Below are positions 10,896-20,927 of a DNA stretch of 64,000 nt, piece by piece. The notes below the pieces were generated by a model. That model made no database searches, was not told the DNA's origin, and saw only the letters and a list, made by a program, of their open reading frames with translations. This stretch comes from Treponema sp. (GTDB lineage Bacteria; Spirochaetota; Spirochaetia; Treponematales; Treponemataceae), in contig JAEEWW010000002.1 in the NCBI GenBank assembly GCA_016287815.1, forward strand, positions 18,234 to 82,233, written 5' to 3'. Each line of letters starts with the position of its first letter. The stretch's first letter is position 1. The translations under genes were made by a program, and so were the position numbers.

Positions 10896-10919
10896 CGGGT
10901 TTTGCATTTGCAAAGCCCG
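10896..10919 (+). other. Hairpin in the ilvD-ilvB spacer
   Basis: CGGGTTTTGC attt GCAAAGCCCG, 10-bp stem including one G-U. Confidence 0.5.
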
Positions 10920-10972
10920 GAAATTTCGCGAAGCGACCGACCTATATTGGAATAGACTAGAGGCTTATCGTA

Positions 10973-12685
10973 ATGAAAATTAGTGGATCACGTGTTGTAA
11001 TAGAATGTCTGGTTGAACAGGGAGTTGATACCGTTTTCGGCTATCCTGGTGGTGCAATACTTAATATTTATGATGAACTATATAAAAATGAAGACCGCAT
11101 CCGCCACATTCTTACTGCTCATGAACAGGGCGCTGCTCATGCTGCTGACGGTTATGCACGTTCAACAGGAAAAGTTGGCGTTGTAATGGCAACCAGCGGT
11201 CCTGGTGCTACAAACCTTGTTACAGGCATTGCTACAGCATACATGGATTCAATTCCTATGGTAGCGATTACATGTAATGTTATTATTCCGCAGCTTGGAA
11301 AAGACAGCTTTCAGGAAATTGACATTACAGGCGTTACAATGCCGATTACAAAGCATAATTACATAGTACGCGATCCTAAAAAACTTGCCGAAACAATCCG
11401 CGAAGCTTTTGTCATTGCAAAAACCGGTCGTCCGGGGCCTGTTTTAATTGATATTCCGAAGGATATTACTTCTGCAGAAATTGATTTTGAACCGGCTTCA
11501 AAAGAAGAATTGGAAAAGACTGCCGAAAATGCCGACAGGGTAAACCTTAAGCGGATTATGCATGTAAAATCTGTTTCTGATAAGGAAATAGAAAATGCCG
11601 CTAGATTGATTAATAAGGCAAAAAAGCCTGTAATTTATGCAGGCGGCGGAATAATCATTTCTGATGCTTTCAGCGAATTAAAAGCCCTTGCCGAAAAAGC
11701 CGACATTCCTGTTTCCATGAGTCTTATGGGAAAATCAGCCTTTCCTAATAAGCATGCACTTGCTCTTGGTATGATCGGCATGCACGGAACAAAGGCTGCA
11801 AACATGGCTGCTAATCAGTGCGATTTACTTATTGCCATTGGAACACGATTCAGCGACCGTGTAATTGGTGATCCTGAAAAATTTGCAGGAAGGGCAAAGG
11901 TCTTGCAGATTGATATTGACCCGGCAGAAGTAAACAAGAATATCCGCGTATTTTCTGCGATTGTAGGAAATATAAAAAATGTGCTTTCACGCATTGTTCC
12001 GCTTGTTGAAGAGCGAAAAAATGTTGAATGGCATGAACAGATTTCTCAATGGAAAAAAGAAATTCCTCCGAGCTGGAATAAAAAAGAAAGCCTTGCGCCA
12101 AAGTTTATTTATGAATATGTAAATTCTAAAGTTCCGGAAGATACTGTAATAACCACGGAAGTCGGGCAGCATCAGATGTGGGCAGCTCAGTTCTACGATT
12201 TTACTGTTCCGCGTACCTTCTTGACTTCAGGCGGTCTTGGAACAATGGGCTTTGGAACAGGAGCTGCAATCGGCGCGCAGATTGCAAATCCAAACCGTAA
12301 AGTTGTGCATTTTGCAGGCGACGGTTCGTTCCGCATGAACTGCAACGAGCTTGCAACAATCGATCATTACAAATTGCCTCTAATAATTGTAGTAATAAAT
12401 AACGGTGCCTTAGGAAATGTCCGCATGTGGCAGACTCTTTTTTACGAAAAACGCTATAGCCAGACAACGCTTGATTTTGGTCCGGATTTTGTAAAGCTTG
12501 CAGAAGCGTACGGAATTTCAGGTTACAGGGCAACAACGGAAGAAGAATTTAAATCTGTTTTTGATAAGGCTTTAGCTTCTGGTAAAGCTGCCGTTATTGA
12601 CGCTCACATTGAAATGGATGAAATGGTATTCCCGATGATTCCGCCTGGAAAGCCGGTAGAAAATCTGCTTCTGGATTTGAAATAG
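10973..12685 (+). CDS. ilvB: Acetolactate synthase large subunit
   Basis: VFGYPGGAILNIYDEL, GDGSFRMNCNELATIDHYKLPLIIVVINNGALGNVRMWQ. Confidence 0.95.
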   Translation: MKISGSRVVIECLVEQGVDTVFGYPGGAILNIYDELYKNEDRIRHILTAHEQGAAHAADGYARSTGKVGVVMATSGPGATNLVTGIATAYMDSIPMVAITCNVIIPQLGKDSFQEIDITGVTMPITKHNYIVRDPKKLAETIREAFVIAKTGRPGPVLIDIPKDITSAEIDFEPASKEELEKTAENADRVNLKRIMHVKSVSDKEIENAARLINKAKKPVIYAGGGIIISDAFSELKALAEKADIPVSMSLMGKSAFPNKHALALGMIGMHGTKAANMAANQCDLLIAIGTRFSDRVIGDPEKFAGRAKVLQIDIDPAEVNKNIRVFSAIVGNIKNVLSRIVPLVEERKNVEWHEQISQWKKEIPPSWNKKESLAPKFIYEYVNSKVPEDTVITTEVGQHQMWAAQFYDFTVPRTFLTSGGLGTMGFGTGAAIGAQIANPNRKVVHFAGDGSFRMNCNELATIDHYKLPLIIVVINNGALGNVRMWQTLFYEKRYSQTTLDFGPDFVKLAEAYGISGYRATTEEEFKSVFDKALASGKAAVIDAHIEMDEMVFPMIPPGKPVENLLLDLK

Positions 12686-12812
12686 ATAGAAAGAATGCTT
12701 TCGTCGCAATCAGCATTTTATCGCGGAAGCTTGAAGTGTGGAAAGCGCGCTGTGCGTTGCGCCTGCATAGGCGCAACATTCTTCTTAGAAAAAGAACCCT
12801 TTTATGGTTTTA

Positions 12813-12839
12813 TTGACAAAATGGAGCTTTTGATATAAC
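12813..12839 (+). promoter_or_regulatory. Candidate promoter upstream of rho
   Basis: TTGACA with TATAAC 15 nt downstream; the short spacer lowers confidence. Confidence 0.4.
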
Positions 12840-12993
12840 ATAAATTATATAAATAATAATTATTTAGTTCTTTTTTTGAAATTTTCCAGAACATTTTTGA
12901 TTTTGTGTTTATAAGGGAATCACTAAGAACTTCAGTTTTTAGAGGTAACTTTGAAATATTTTAATACCATTATGCCATTAGGAGTAATTTTAA

Positions 12994-14853
12994 ATGGGAC
13001 CATTCCAGAGACGTCGTGCAACCGATGCATCGGAAGATCTTTCGCGGCAAAATGAAAGTCAGCCGCAATTGGATCTTGACGCAACAAACGCTTCACTCGA
13101 AGCTCCTTCCTCTTCTGAATCAGAAAATCAATCAGACAACACAGAAAAAAATGATGAAACAGCTACGGCAAAAATTATTGTCCGTCCGAAAAGACGCCGC
13201 GTAGTAAAGGCAAAAACAGATAATTCTGAAAGCGGCGAAAATACAGAAAATACTTCAACTTCATCTACTACAGTAGAACAGAATGTTTCAGAATCCTCAG
13301 ATGCCGGTGCCGCATCTGCAAATACAGCATCAGCTGCTGCAAGTGCTTCTCAGGAAAATACTTTGAATACTTCAAATTTTGCGAATGCTCCGACTGAATA
13401 TATTCCGGATGTTCCTGTTCGCGAAAAAAATAAGTGGGGCGGTGCAATGCCTAATTTTTCCGGCGGAAGAAAGTTTTCCCGCAACGGATATCACAGAACT
13501 TCTGCTACCCGTGAAGCCCGCGATGCAGAAGTTCGTGCAGCCCAGATTATAGAAAATCCTGAAGAATATGAATCAAAACCACGTCTTTTGATAAATGACC
13601 TTACAAAAATGGGTATGCATGAACTTCGCGATCTGGCAACCCAGTATGGTTTTTCAAGTGACGACCTTGCTCCTATGAAAAAACAGGAGCTTATCTTTGT
13701 AATTTTGAAGGCTCATACAGAGCACGGCGGAATTATTTTTGCTTCCGGTGCTTTGGAAATCCTTCCTGACGGTTATGGTTTCCTTCGTTCTCCGCAGAAC
13801 AGTTATTTACCTGGCCCTGATGATATTTATATTTCTCCAAGTCAGATTCGTCTTTTCAATTTGAAAACAGGTGATACAGTTTATGGTCAGACACGTTCGC
13901 CAAAAGAAGGAGAACGCTTCTTTGCTTTGCTCCGTATTGAATCTGTAAACTTTGACGAACCTCGTGTAGCTCAGACACGTATTCCGTTTGAAAATTTAAC
14001 TCCACTTTATCCTAATGAAAAGCTTCATCTTGAAACTGTTTCTACAGAACTTTCTACACGTATTGTTGATTTGTTCAGCCCGATTGGAAAAGGTCAGCGT
14101 CTTTTGATTGTTGCTCCTCCAAAAGCAGGAAAAACAATTTTGATGCAGAAGGTTGCTAATGCAATTACTGCAAATCATCCGGAAGTTTATCTTATCGTAT
14201 TGTTAATTGATGAACGTCCTGAAGAAGTTACCGAAATGGAACGTTCTATAAAGGCAGAAGTTATTTCTTCTACTTTTGATGAGCAGGCTACACGTCACGT
14301 TCAGGTTGCTGAAATGGTTCTTGAAAAGGCTAAGCGCCTTGTAGAACACAAACGCGATGTTGTAATTTTCCTTGATTCTATTACACGTCTTGCACGTGCC
14401 TACAACCAGACTGTTCCAACTTCCGGTAAAGTTCTTTCCGGTGGTGTTGATTCAAACGCACTTCATAAGCCGAAGAGATTCTTTGGTGCAGCCCGCAATG
14501 TTGAAGAAGGCGGAAGCCTTACAATTATTTCTACCGCATTGATTGAAACCGGCAGCCGCATGGATGAAGTTATCTTTGAAGAATTCAAAGGAACTGGAAA
14601 CAGTGAAATTGACCTTGACAGAAAACTTGCCGAGCGTCGTCTGTTCCCGGCAATCAATATCAAAAAATCCGGTACAAGAAAGGAAGAGCTTTTGCTTACA
14701 GAAAACGAACTTCAGAAGCTTTGGGTTCTGCGCAAAGTTCTTAACCCGATGGAAGATACAGAAATCCTTGAACTTTTGCTTGACCGCATGAAGAAATCTA
14801 AGGATAACGATGCATTCCTTGCTTCTATGAATACTGGAACTGCAGGAATGTAA
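12994..14853 (+). CDS. rho: Transcription termination factor Rho with long acidic/Ser-rich N-terminal extension
   Basis: [64 protein letters not shown]. Confidence 0.97.
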   Translation: MGPFQRRRATDASEDLSRQNESQPQLDLDATNASLEAPSSSESENQSDNTEKNDETATAKIIVRPKRRRVVKAKTDNSESGENTENTSTSSTTVEQNVSESSDAGAASANTASAAASASQENTLNTSNFANAPTEYIPDVPVREKNKWGGAMPNFSGGRKFSRNGYHRTSATREARDAEVRAAQIIENPEEYESKPRLLINDLTKMGMHELRDLATQYGFSSDDLAPMKKQELIFVILKAHTEHGGIIFASGALEILPDGYGFLRSPQNSYLPGPDDIYISPSQIRLFNLKTGDTVYGQTRSPKEGERFFALLRIESVNFDEPRVAQTRIPFENLTPLYPNEKLHLETVSTELSTRIVDLFSPIGKGQRLLIVAPPKAGKTILMQKVANAITANHPEVYLIVLLIDERPEEVTEMERSIKAEVISSTFDEQATRHVQVAEMVLEKAKRLVEHKRDVVIFLDSITRLARAYNQTVPTSGKVLSGGVDSNALHKPKRFFGAARNVEEGGSLTIISTALIETGSRMDEVIFEEFKGTGNSEIDLDRKLAERRLFPAINIKKSGTRKEELLLTENELQKLWVLRKVLNPMEDTEILELLLDRMKKSKDNDAFLASMNTGTAGM

Positions 14854-14994
14854 AATCTCTAGCCGGCTATTGATTAAGTTTGCTAAATTTTGTATATTCT
14901 TAAAACATTATTTTGAATTTGCTGATTTTGTGGCAATGGCTTGAACGTAGTTCCGCATTGCAGGGCAAAATCTGTAGATATATTGGAGGTTGTT

Positions 14995-15204
14995 ATGAAA
15001 AAGGGTATTCATCCTGACTATAATCTGACAAAGATTACCTGCGTTTGTGGAAACGTAATTGAAACACGTTCAACAGCAAAGGACATCCACGTTGAAATTT
15101 GTTCTGCCTGCCACCCGTTCTATACTGGCAAGCAGAAACTTGTTGATACAGCAGGACGTATCGAACGCTTTAACAAACGTTACGGCATTAAAGACGCAAA
15201 ATAA
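14995..15204 (+). CDS. rpmE: 50S ribosomal protein L31
   Basis: [27 protein letters not shown]...; ATG at 14995 preceded by TTGGAGG, so the ORF-track start at 14941 is too far upstream. Confidence 0.95.
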   Translation: MKKGIHPDYNLTKITCVCGNVIETRSTAKDIHVEICSACHPFYTGKQKLVDTAGRIERFNKRYGIKDAK

Positions 15205-15230
15205 TTACTTAATTGTGTCTGTTATAGAAG

Positions 15231-15268
15231 ACTGCCTTGCAGGGAAATCCCGCGGGCAGTTTTTTTTT
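15231..15268 (+). terminator. Intrinsic terminator after rpmE
   Basis: ACTGCC...GGCAGT stem with inner GCaGGG/CCCgC, then T8. Confidence 0.85.
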
Positions 15269-15459
15269 GCCTGGTGATTTTTAGCGGTGTTGATTCTGCT
15301 CTTGATGTTAGCCATGTTAGAGCCGGCTATTCTGATTTTTAGCGTCTTGGCCGCATGTTAGCGGTTAAAAAAAACTTTAATAAGTCTAAATTGTTTTTTT
15401 ATTACAGATGGATAGTCACTAAAATTATAAAAGAAGTCAAAAATGTCAAATGTTTTTTA

Positions 15460-15487
15460 TTGACAAAATTTCGGAAAGTGTTAAAAT
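15460..15487 (+). promoter_or_regulatory. Sigma70-like promoter
   Basis: TTGACA - 16 nt - TAAAAT just upstream of the lipoprotein ORF. Confidence 0.5.
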
Positions 15488-15496
15488 CGCTGTCCT

Positions 15497-16750
15497 ATGT
15501 TAAAAAAGATTTTAATAATAAATATAAGTATAATTACGATTTTATTAAGTTCATGTCGTTTTGTAATTGGAAATCCTGACGAAGGCGAAACAGCTGCCGG
15601 GGTTAATCTTTCTGGCGGATCTGAAAAGGCAGAGACATATAATACATCTACGGATATTTCTGTTTCTGGTGGTACAGGTTCTTCTGAAAACACTGGCAAA
15701 ACAGAAATCTCTGGGGGGGCGAGCGAAGAATCATCTGCTTCCGGTAATTCAGAAAATTCTGGGGAAATACAAGGCGCTGGCGACTCTCAAGGTTCTGGTG
15801 AATCACAGGAAGCAGGCAGCTCAGAAAATTCTGGTGAAGGTTCTGCAGGTTTTGAACCTTCCAGAGGTTCTTCAAGATCTTCTGAAAAATCGGCAGAAGA
15901 TACCACAGCTGAAACTTCATCTGATGTAACAGGTAATGCTGAGGTAGCTTCAGGTTCAGAACAGGTTTCTTCTGAAGTTTCTGATTCTTCGGCTCAGAGC
16001 GGTCAGACTGCTGACAATAATGCAGGAAACATTTCAGACGGTGCTAACCAGTCGGTAAATGAATCGTCGGCTGAACAGACTGCTGATGAAAGTTCGGCTG
16101 AAGAAACTGCCCGTGCTGCAGCCGAGGCCGCACAGAAAGCTGCTGAAGAAGAAGCAGAACGTGCTGCAGCTGAAGCTGCACAGAAAGCTGCTGAAGAAGA
16201 AGCTAAGCAGTATGCTGAACAGGCAAGGGAAGCTGCTGAAAAAGCTTCTAATGCATCAAACGCAAAAGAAGCATCTGAATATGCAAATCAGGCTGCAGAA
16301 GCCAGCCGCAAAGCCAAAGAGGCCGCAGAAAAAGCCGGAACTGATTCTGCAAAAGAAGCCGCAGAAACTGCTTCTGATTACAAGAATAATTCTGAGTCTG
16401 CAGCATTAGACAAGCAGGCTTCTGAACAGGATGACAAACACGGAATTCCTGATGAAATTATTTATATTCAGCCGGAACCTGAAAAATATAAGTTCAAATT
16501 AGGAAGCTGGCAATACTCTGTAACTTTTAAGGAAAATGATGTTGTAGATGTTGATGTCCGTGAATCTTTTACAGGATTAAACTATAAGAAAACGTACTTT
16601 AAAAAAGGCGGACGCTGCTATAAGCGGGTTAGCATAGGTTTTATACATTATGAAATTCATTCTATTGTTTTGGATTGCCTTGTAGACGGCGACCTTCAGC
16701 CATTCTTTAAGTCAATAGTTCAGGATAATAAAATTCAGCAGACATTCTGA
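15497..16750 (+). CDS. Putative lipoprotein: Ser/Gly/Glu-rich stalk, Ala/Glu TolA-like helical repeats, small C-terminal domain
   Basis: Signal plus lipobox ILLSSC; low-complexity region; 16-aa repeats (RAAAEAAQKAAEEEAE). Confidence 0.7.
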   Translation: MLKKILIINISIITILLSSCRFVIGNPDEGETAAGVNLSGGSEKAETYNTSTDISVSGGTGSSENTGKTEISGGASEESSASGNSENSGEIQGAGDSQGSGESQEAGSSENSGEGSAGFEPSRGSSRSSEKSAEDTTAETSSDVTGNAEVASGSEQVSSEVSDSSAQSGQTADNNAGNISDGANQSVNESSAEQTADESSAEETARAAAEAAQKAAEEEAERAAAEAAQKAAEEEAKQYAEQAREAAEKASNASNAKEASEYANQAAEASRKAKEAAEKAGTDSAKEAAETASDYKNNSESAALDKQASEQDDKHGIPDEIIYIQPEPEKYKFKLGSWQYSVTFKENDVVDVDVRESFTGLNYKKTYFKKGGRCYKRVSIGFIHYEIHSIVLDCLVDGDLQPFFKSIVQDNKIQQTF

Positions 16751-16759
16751 TAAGTATAA

Positions 16760-16795
16760 AAAAGGCTATCCCGGATTAAGGAACAGCCTTTTTTC
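16760..16795. terminator. Bidirectional terminator between convergent genes
   Basis: AAAAGGCT...AGCCTTTT stem with flanking A and T runs. Confidence 0.75.
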
Positions 16796-16798
16796 TTT

Positions 16799-17197
16799 CT
16801 ATAAGTTTATAACTTTAGGTGAATCTGTAAAACTTGAAATTGTTGCAACAGCATTCTTGAAATATAGTACTTCAGTATTGTCATCATCGGCAGAATACAT
16901 GCTCTTTAAGTCCGGATAGTGTTCAAGCATGTCAGCTTTAGGCTCGCGTCTTTCATCGCGAACAAGTTCTCCTGCAAGGCGCAGCCACTTACCGCTGGAA
17001 GTATCAAAACAGCAAAGCTCAACTTTCGGATTTTTCTGAATCTGTTTTGAAACATCTTTAACTTTTCCTGTCTGAATGTAAAGTTTGCCTTCAAAAAGGT
17101 TTATTGTTCCGAAAGGTCTGTTTCTTGGCTGACCGTCTTCTACAGTAGCTAAAAAATAAGTACCGCATTTTTTGATAAAATTAAAAACCTCATCCAT
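16799..17197 (-). CDS. Pyridoxamine 5'-phosphate oxidase family (FMN-binding split-barrel) protein
   Basis: TYFLATVEDGQPRNRPFGTINLFEGKLYIQTGKVKDVSKQI. Confidence 0.8.
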   Translation of the reverse strand: MDEVFNFIKKCGTYFLATVEDGQPRNRPFGTINLFEGKLYIQTGKVKDVSKQIQKNPKVELCCFDTSSGKWLRLAGELVRDERREPKADMLEHYPDLKSMYSADDDNTEVLYFKNAVATISSFTDSPKVINL

Positions 17198-17360
17198 TGT
17201 TTACTCCTATTAACTTGGTTGGTTATAATATAAAATAACTTCGGGTAATCTAATCGTCAATAAAATAATGTTATTTATTAAAATTTTTTATTGATGGCTT
17301 TAAATAGTTTATATGCTGTGTTATTTTTTTAAATAGCTGAATTTTTAGGAAGGTAAACCT

Positions 17361-19430
17361 ATGAAAAAAATAGTAAAATACTTAATCATTCTTGCATCAC
17401 TTTGCGTTTTCATTGCTGCGGATTTTTTTATTGTAAATAAAATAGCACGAAATTCATTTTCAGAAGCTGCAAATGATGAAATGAATCTTCATGCACAGCT
17501 TAGAACTGTTGAGTTTGAAGCAAGCATGAATGAACAGCTTACCTTAGTCCGGCAGATGGTAAAAACACCTTCTATCGTTCAGTTTCTAAAAAATCCTAAA
17601 AATCAGGAAATAAGAAAGGTTGCTTTTGAAGAATTTGAATCCTATCAAAAATCTTTTTTAAGTAAATCCGTATTCTGGACAAGTGATTTAGATAAGGAAT
17701 TCTGGAGTGATATGAAATATTCATATACGGTAAATCCAGATTCTCCTAACGATTACTGGTATAATATGACTCTTTATGAGACTGAAGAATACAATTTCAA
17801 CATTAACTATAACGAAGCACTCAATGCAACAATGCTTTGGGTAAATGCTGTAGTCCGCAATGAAAGCGGTAAGCCTATTGGTATGGCCGGAACGGGAATT
17901 CCTTTGCAGAGTTTTATTGATACAATGTTTAACGGGTTGTCAGAGTCTACTACTATGTATCTTTTTAATGATAAGGATGAAATTACCGGTGCTCTTGATT
18001 CTTCTATATTGAAGGATAAACTGAATATCTTTGATACGTTCCCGTATCTTAAAGAAATTGAATCAAAGCCTACAGAGCTTACAACAATACGAACACCAGA
18101 AGGAGATTACCTTCTTTCTCCTTTAAATCTTGTAAAATGGCATATGGCTTTGTTTACACCGTATACATTAAAGGATCATCTGCACTATGCAACATTACCG
18201 CTTATTCTAAGTATAGGAATTATAGTAATAGTCATAGCACTTGTTACAACAATCTTAAGTATTATTAACAGACTTAAAGTTCTTAAAAGCGCAATTCAGG
18301 AACTTTCAAGTGGAAATGCAGATTTAACAAAACGTGTAATTGTAAAAGGACATTCAACTTTTAAAGTATTTGATGAACTTGTAACAGAAGTAAACCGTTT
18401 TATTATAAAATTCCAGGAAATAATCGGCACGGTTAAAGAATCTGAAAAGAAACTTACAGTGGTTGGAGCTGATATGTCTTCAACTATGGAAAATACATCA
18501 AGTTCAATTAATGGAATTATTTCAAATATAGAAAGTGTACATTCTCAGATTGAGCGTCAGGCAGAGAATGTTCAGAATACGGCAACTGTTGTAAGTGAAA
18601 TTGCAAATAATATAGAAAATCTTGAAAGAATGATTCAGGGGCAGTCAGGAGGAGTTTCTTCGGCCTCAAGTGCTGTAGAAGAAATGGTTGCAAACATAAA
18701 GAGCGTAAACAAATCTGTGGACAGTATGGCAGACTCGTTCACTTCACTTGAAACTGAGTCGCAGCTTGGCCAGCAGAAGCAGAAAGCCGTAAATGAAAAG
18801 ATTCAGCAGATTGAAGAAAAGTCAATTATGCTTCAGGAAGCTAATACTGCAATTGCAAGCATTGCAAGTCAGACAAATCTTCTTGCCATGAATGCGGCAA
18901 TCGAAGCTGCCCACGCAGGCGAAGCCGGAAAAGGTTTTGCCGTTGTTGCTGACGAAATCCGTAAACTTTCAGAAACGTCTTCAACTCAGTCAAAGACAAT
19001 CGGAGAACAGCTTAAAAGCATACAGACTTCCATTATTGAAGTTGTTACTGCATCTCAGGAATCAAGTAAAAGTTTCAATGCAGTCTCAAGCGAAATTGCA
19101 CGTACTAATGACCTTGTAAAGCAGATAAAAATTGCAATGGAAGAGCAGAATGAAGGCAGTAAGCAGGTAATGGAAACGCTCCATACAATGAATGAAAGTA
19201 CGGAAGCAGTAAGTGAAGCAGCTCTGAAAATGACAGAAGGAAGTAAAGTAATTCTTTCTAATATAGATGGTCTGCAGGATTCAAGCCGTATGATTAAAGA
19301 AAGTATGGACGGTATGGCTTCCGGGGCAGATAAAATCAGTTCTTCAAGTTCAGAACTTTCTGCGGTTTCAGAAAGAATGAAAGGTTCTATTGCTGAAATC
19401 GGCGGTCAGATGGATCAGTTTACGGTATAG
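17361..19430 (+). CDS. Methyl-accepting chemotaxis protein
   Basis: N-terminal TM plus Cache-like ectodomain, second TM, signalling tip [33 protein letters not shown]. Confidence 0.93.
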   Translation: MKKIVKYLIILASLCVFIAADFFIVNKIARNSFSEAANDEMNLHAQLRTVEFEASMNEQLTLVRQMVKTPSIVQFLKNPKNQEIRKVAFEEFESYQKSFLSKSVFWTSDLDKEFWSDMKYSYTVNPDSPNDYWYNMTLYETEEYNFNINYNEALNATMLWVNAVVRNESGKPIGMAGTGIPLQSFIDTMFNGLSESTTMYLFNDKDEITGALDSSILKDKLNIFDTFPYLKEIESKPTELTTIRTPEGDYLLSPLNLVKWHMALFTPYTLKDHLHYATLPLILSIGIIVIVIALVTTILSIINRLKVLKSAIQELSSGNADLTKRVIVKGHSTFKVFDELVTEVNRFIIKFQEIIGTVKESEKKLTVVGADMSSTMENTSSSINGIISNIESVHSQIERQAENVQNTATVVSEIANNIENLERMIQGQSGGVSSASSAVEEMVANIKSVNKSVDSMADSFTSLETESQLGQQKQKAVNEKIQQIEEKSIMLQEANTAIASIASQTNLLAMNAAIEAAHAGEAGKGFAVVADEIRKLSETSSTQSKTIGEQLKSIQTSIIEVVTASQESSKSFNAVSSEIARTNDLVKQIKIAMEEQNEGSKQVMETLHTMNESTEAVSEAALKMTEGSKVILSNIDGLQDSSRMIKESMDGMASGADKISSSSSELSAVSERMKGSIAEIGGQMDQFTV

Positions 19431-19443
19431 TAACTCAATCATC

Positions 19444-19494
19444 TGCGCTAAAATCTGCGCGCGTATCCGCGCTTATGCGGCAGATTTTAGCGCA
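19444..19494. other. Large perfect inverted repeat overlapping the stop codon of the minus-strand methyltransferase
   Basis: TGCGCTAAAATCTGC / GCAGATTTTAGCGCA, 15-bp stem with inner GCGCG/CGCGC. Confidence 0.75.
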
Positions 19495-20659
19495 CATTCT
19501 CATTTATGCGGCAAATCTTCCAGCAGCGGTGCGGTTTTGCATTCTTGTAATCTTCAGGAATTGTCTGTGCGGTTATGTCATGGACAGTAACTTCTGAGTC
19601 TATTCCGTTTATAAGGCTTTCATCAAAACTTAAGCGGCGGCTATTGGTTGAAAAATACAAAATTCCTTTTGGCGTAAGAAGAGAAACACATTTATTTACA
19701 AGTTCGCTCCAGTCGCGGTTAATGTCGAGTGTGTTTCGTGTTTTTTTAGAATTGCTGAAAGTCGGCGGATCTAAAATGATTATGTCAAAGCGGTTTGTGC
19801 CGTCTACTTTCCCGCTTGCCGTAAGGCTTGGAACTTCCGCATTTTTCTGATTTAAAAAGCCTGTTACGTCAGCGCGTGTAAAAACGTATTTGCTTTCGTT
19901 TGAAATGTCAAAGCCGTTTAACTGCATGTTCTGTTTTGCCCTTTCAAGATATGTGTTGCTTAAATCAACCGATTCAACGCGCTTTGCTTTTCCTTCCGCG
20001 GCATAAACAGAAAAAGAAGCCGTATAACAGAAAAGATTTAAAACTGATTTTCCGCTGCATGTTTCGCGGATTGTATTTCTTAAAGGCCGATGGTCAAAAA
20101 ATAAGCCTGAATCAAGATAATCAGAAAGATTTACGGTAAAAATCTGTCCCTGTTCCTGTACAATGCCTGAAACTGTTTTTTCAGGTGAAAAATAAGTTTT
20201 TACGCCGTTTTCTTCTGCCTTTCCATACTGGCTTCCGCCTTTGGCATGGCATCTTGCCTTTACGATTATGTGATTTTCGTCTAAGTGAAGAACGTCGCTG
20301 GCAGCTTTTGTCATAGTTAAAAGCCATTGTTTTTCTTCTTCTTCGGATTTTTCGTAAGGGCGTTCATATAAAAAAATGGTAAGATACTGGCGGCTTTGCG
20401 CTTCTTTTATTGCCGTCTGGTCATTTGCAGATTCTGCTTCCCGCTGGTTGTTCATAAACATTGCGCAGGAAACGGTGTCCGTTATGTCGGACGGAAGAAA
20501 CTCATATAAATCGCAGGCTAAAGGAATCTCCGGGATGTCGCGGTCGTAAAGACGGAAACAGGTTACGCGCTGTTTTCGTGCCCATTTACGCAAAAGCCGG
20601 TATTTTTTTGAAAGCCGGTTTGAAAAAAGTTCCGCCTGATATGTATTTGAATTGTTCAT
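19487..20659 (-). CDS. Class I SAM-dependent rRNA methyltransferase (RlmI/RlmK-like)
   Basis: VLNLFCYTASFSVYAAEGKAKRVESVDLS, FDIIILDPPTFSNSK; likely start MNNSNTYQ at 20659 rather than 20713. Confidence 0.8.
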   Translation of the reverse strand: MNNSNTYQAELFSNRLSKKYRLLRKWARKQRVTCFRLYDRDIPEIPLACDLYEFLPSDITDTVSCAMFMNNQREAESANDQTAIKEAQSRQYLTIFLYERPYEKSEEEEKQWLLTMTKAASDVLHLDENHIIVKARCHAKGGSQYGKAEENGVKTYFSPEKTVSGIVQEQGQIFTVNLSDYLDSGLFFDHRPLRNTIRETCSGKSVLNLFCYTASFSVYAAEGKAKRVESVDLSNTYLERAKQNMQLNGFDISNESKYVFTRADVTGFLNQKNAEVPSLTASGKVDGTNRFDIIILDPPTFSNSKKTRNTLDINRDWSELVNKCVSLLTPKGILYFSTNSRRLSFDESLINGIDSEVTVHDITAQTIPEDYKNAKPHRCWKICRINENVR

Positions 20660-20927
20660 TAAAAGCTCCGGGATATTTAGAATAACCTCATTATAACGAA
20701 TCTTTCTGTACAATTTTGTGTACTATCACAAAAGCCCGTGACACATGTCACAAGAGAACCGGTGTCGTTGGTTTGCAAGCATGTTTTTCTTAATTTAATT
20801 CCGGTTCTATTGTGCATGGTCACTGTCTTTTGTTTTCGTACCCAAAATCTCTGCGACAGTTGGTTATAATGCGTTTATACTCGTATACTATACATAAATC
20901 CATATAAAGTATATACTTTGCGACTAT

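Noticed and set aside
14941-14994. N-terminal extension of L31 in the ORF track
   Set aside because: The strong RBS and the conserved L31 start MKKGIHPDY place the start at 14995.
16059-16409. 116-aa ORF and other alternate-frame ORFs in the lipoprotein gene
   Set aside because: Arise from low-complexity Ala/Glu codons read in another frame; the lipoprotein frame has signal peptide, promoter and terminator.
20715-20732. Canonical CRP site
   Set aside because: TTTGTG-N6-CACAAA has TGTG-N6-CACA spacing, whereas the CRP consensus TGTGA-N6-TCACA corresponds to TGTG-N8-CACA; kept only as a generic operator candidate.
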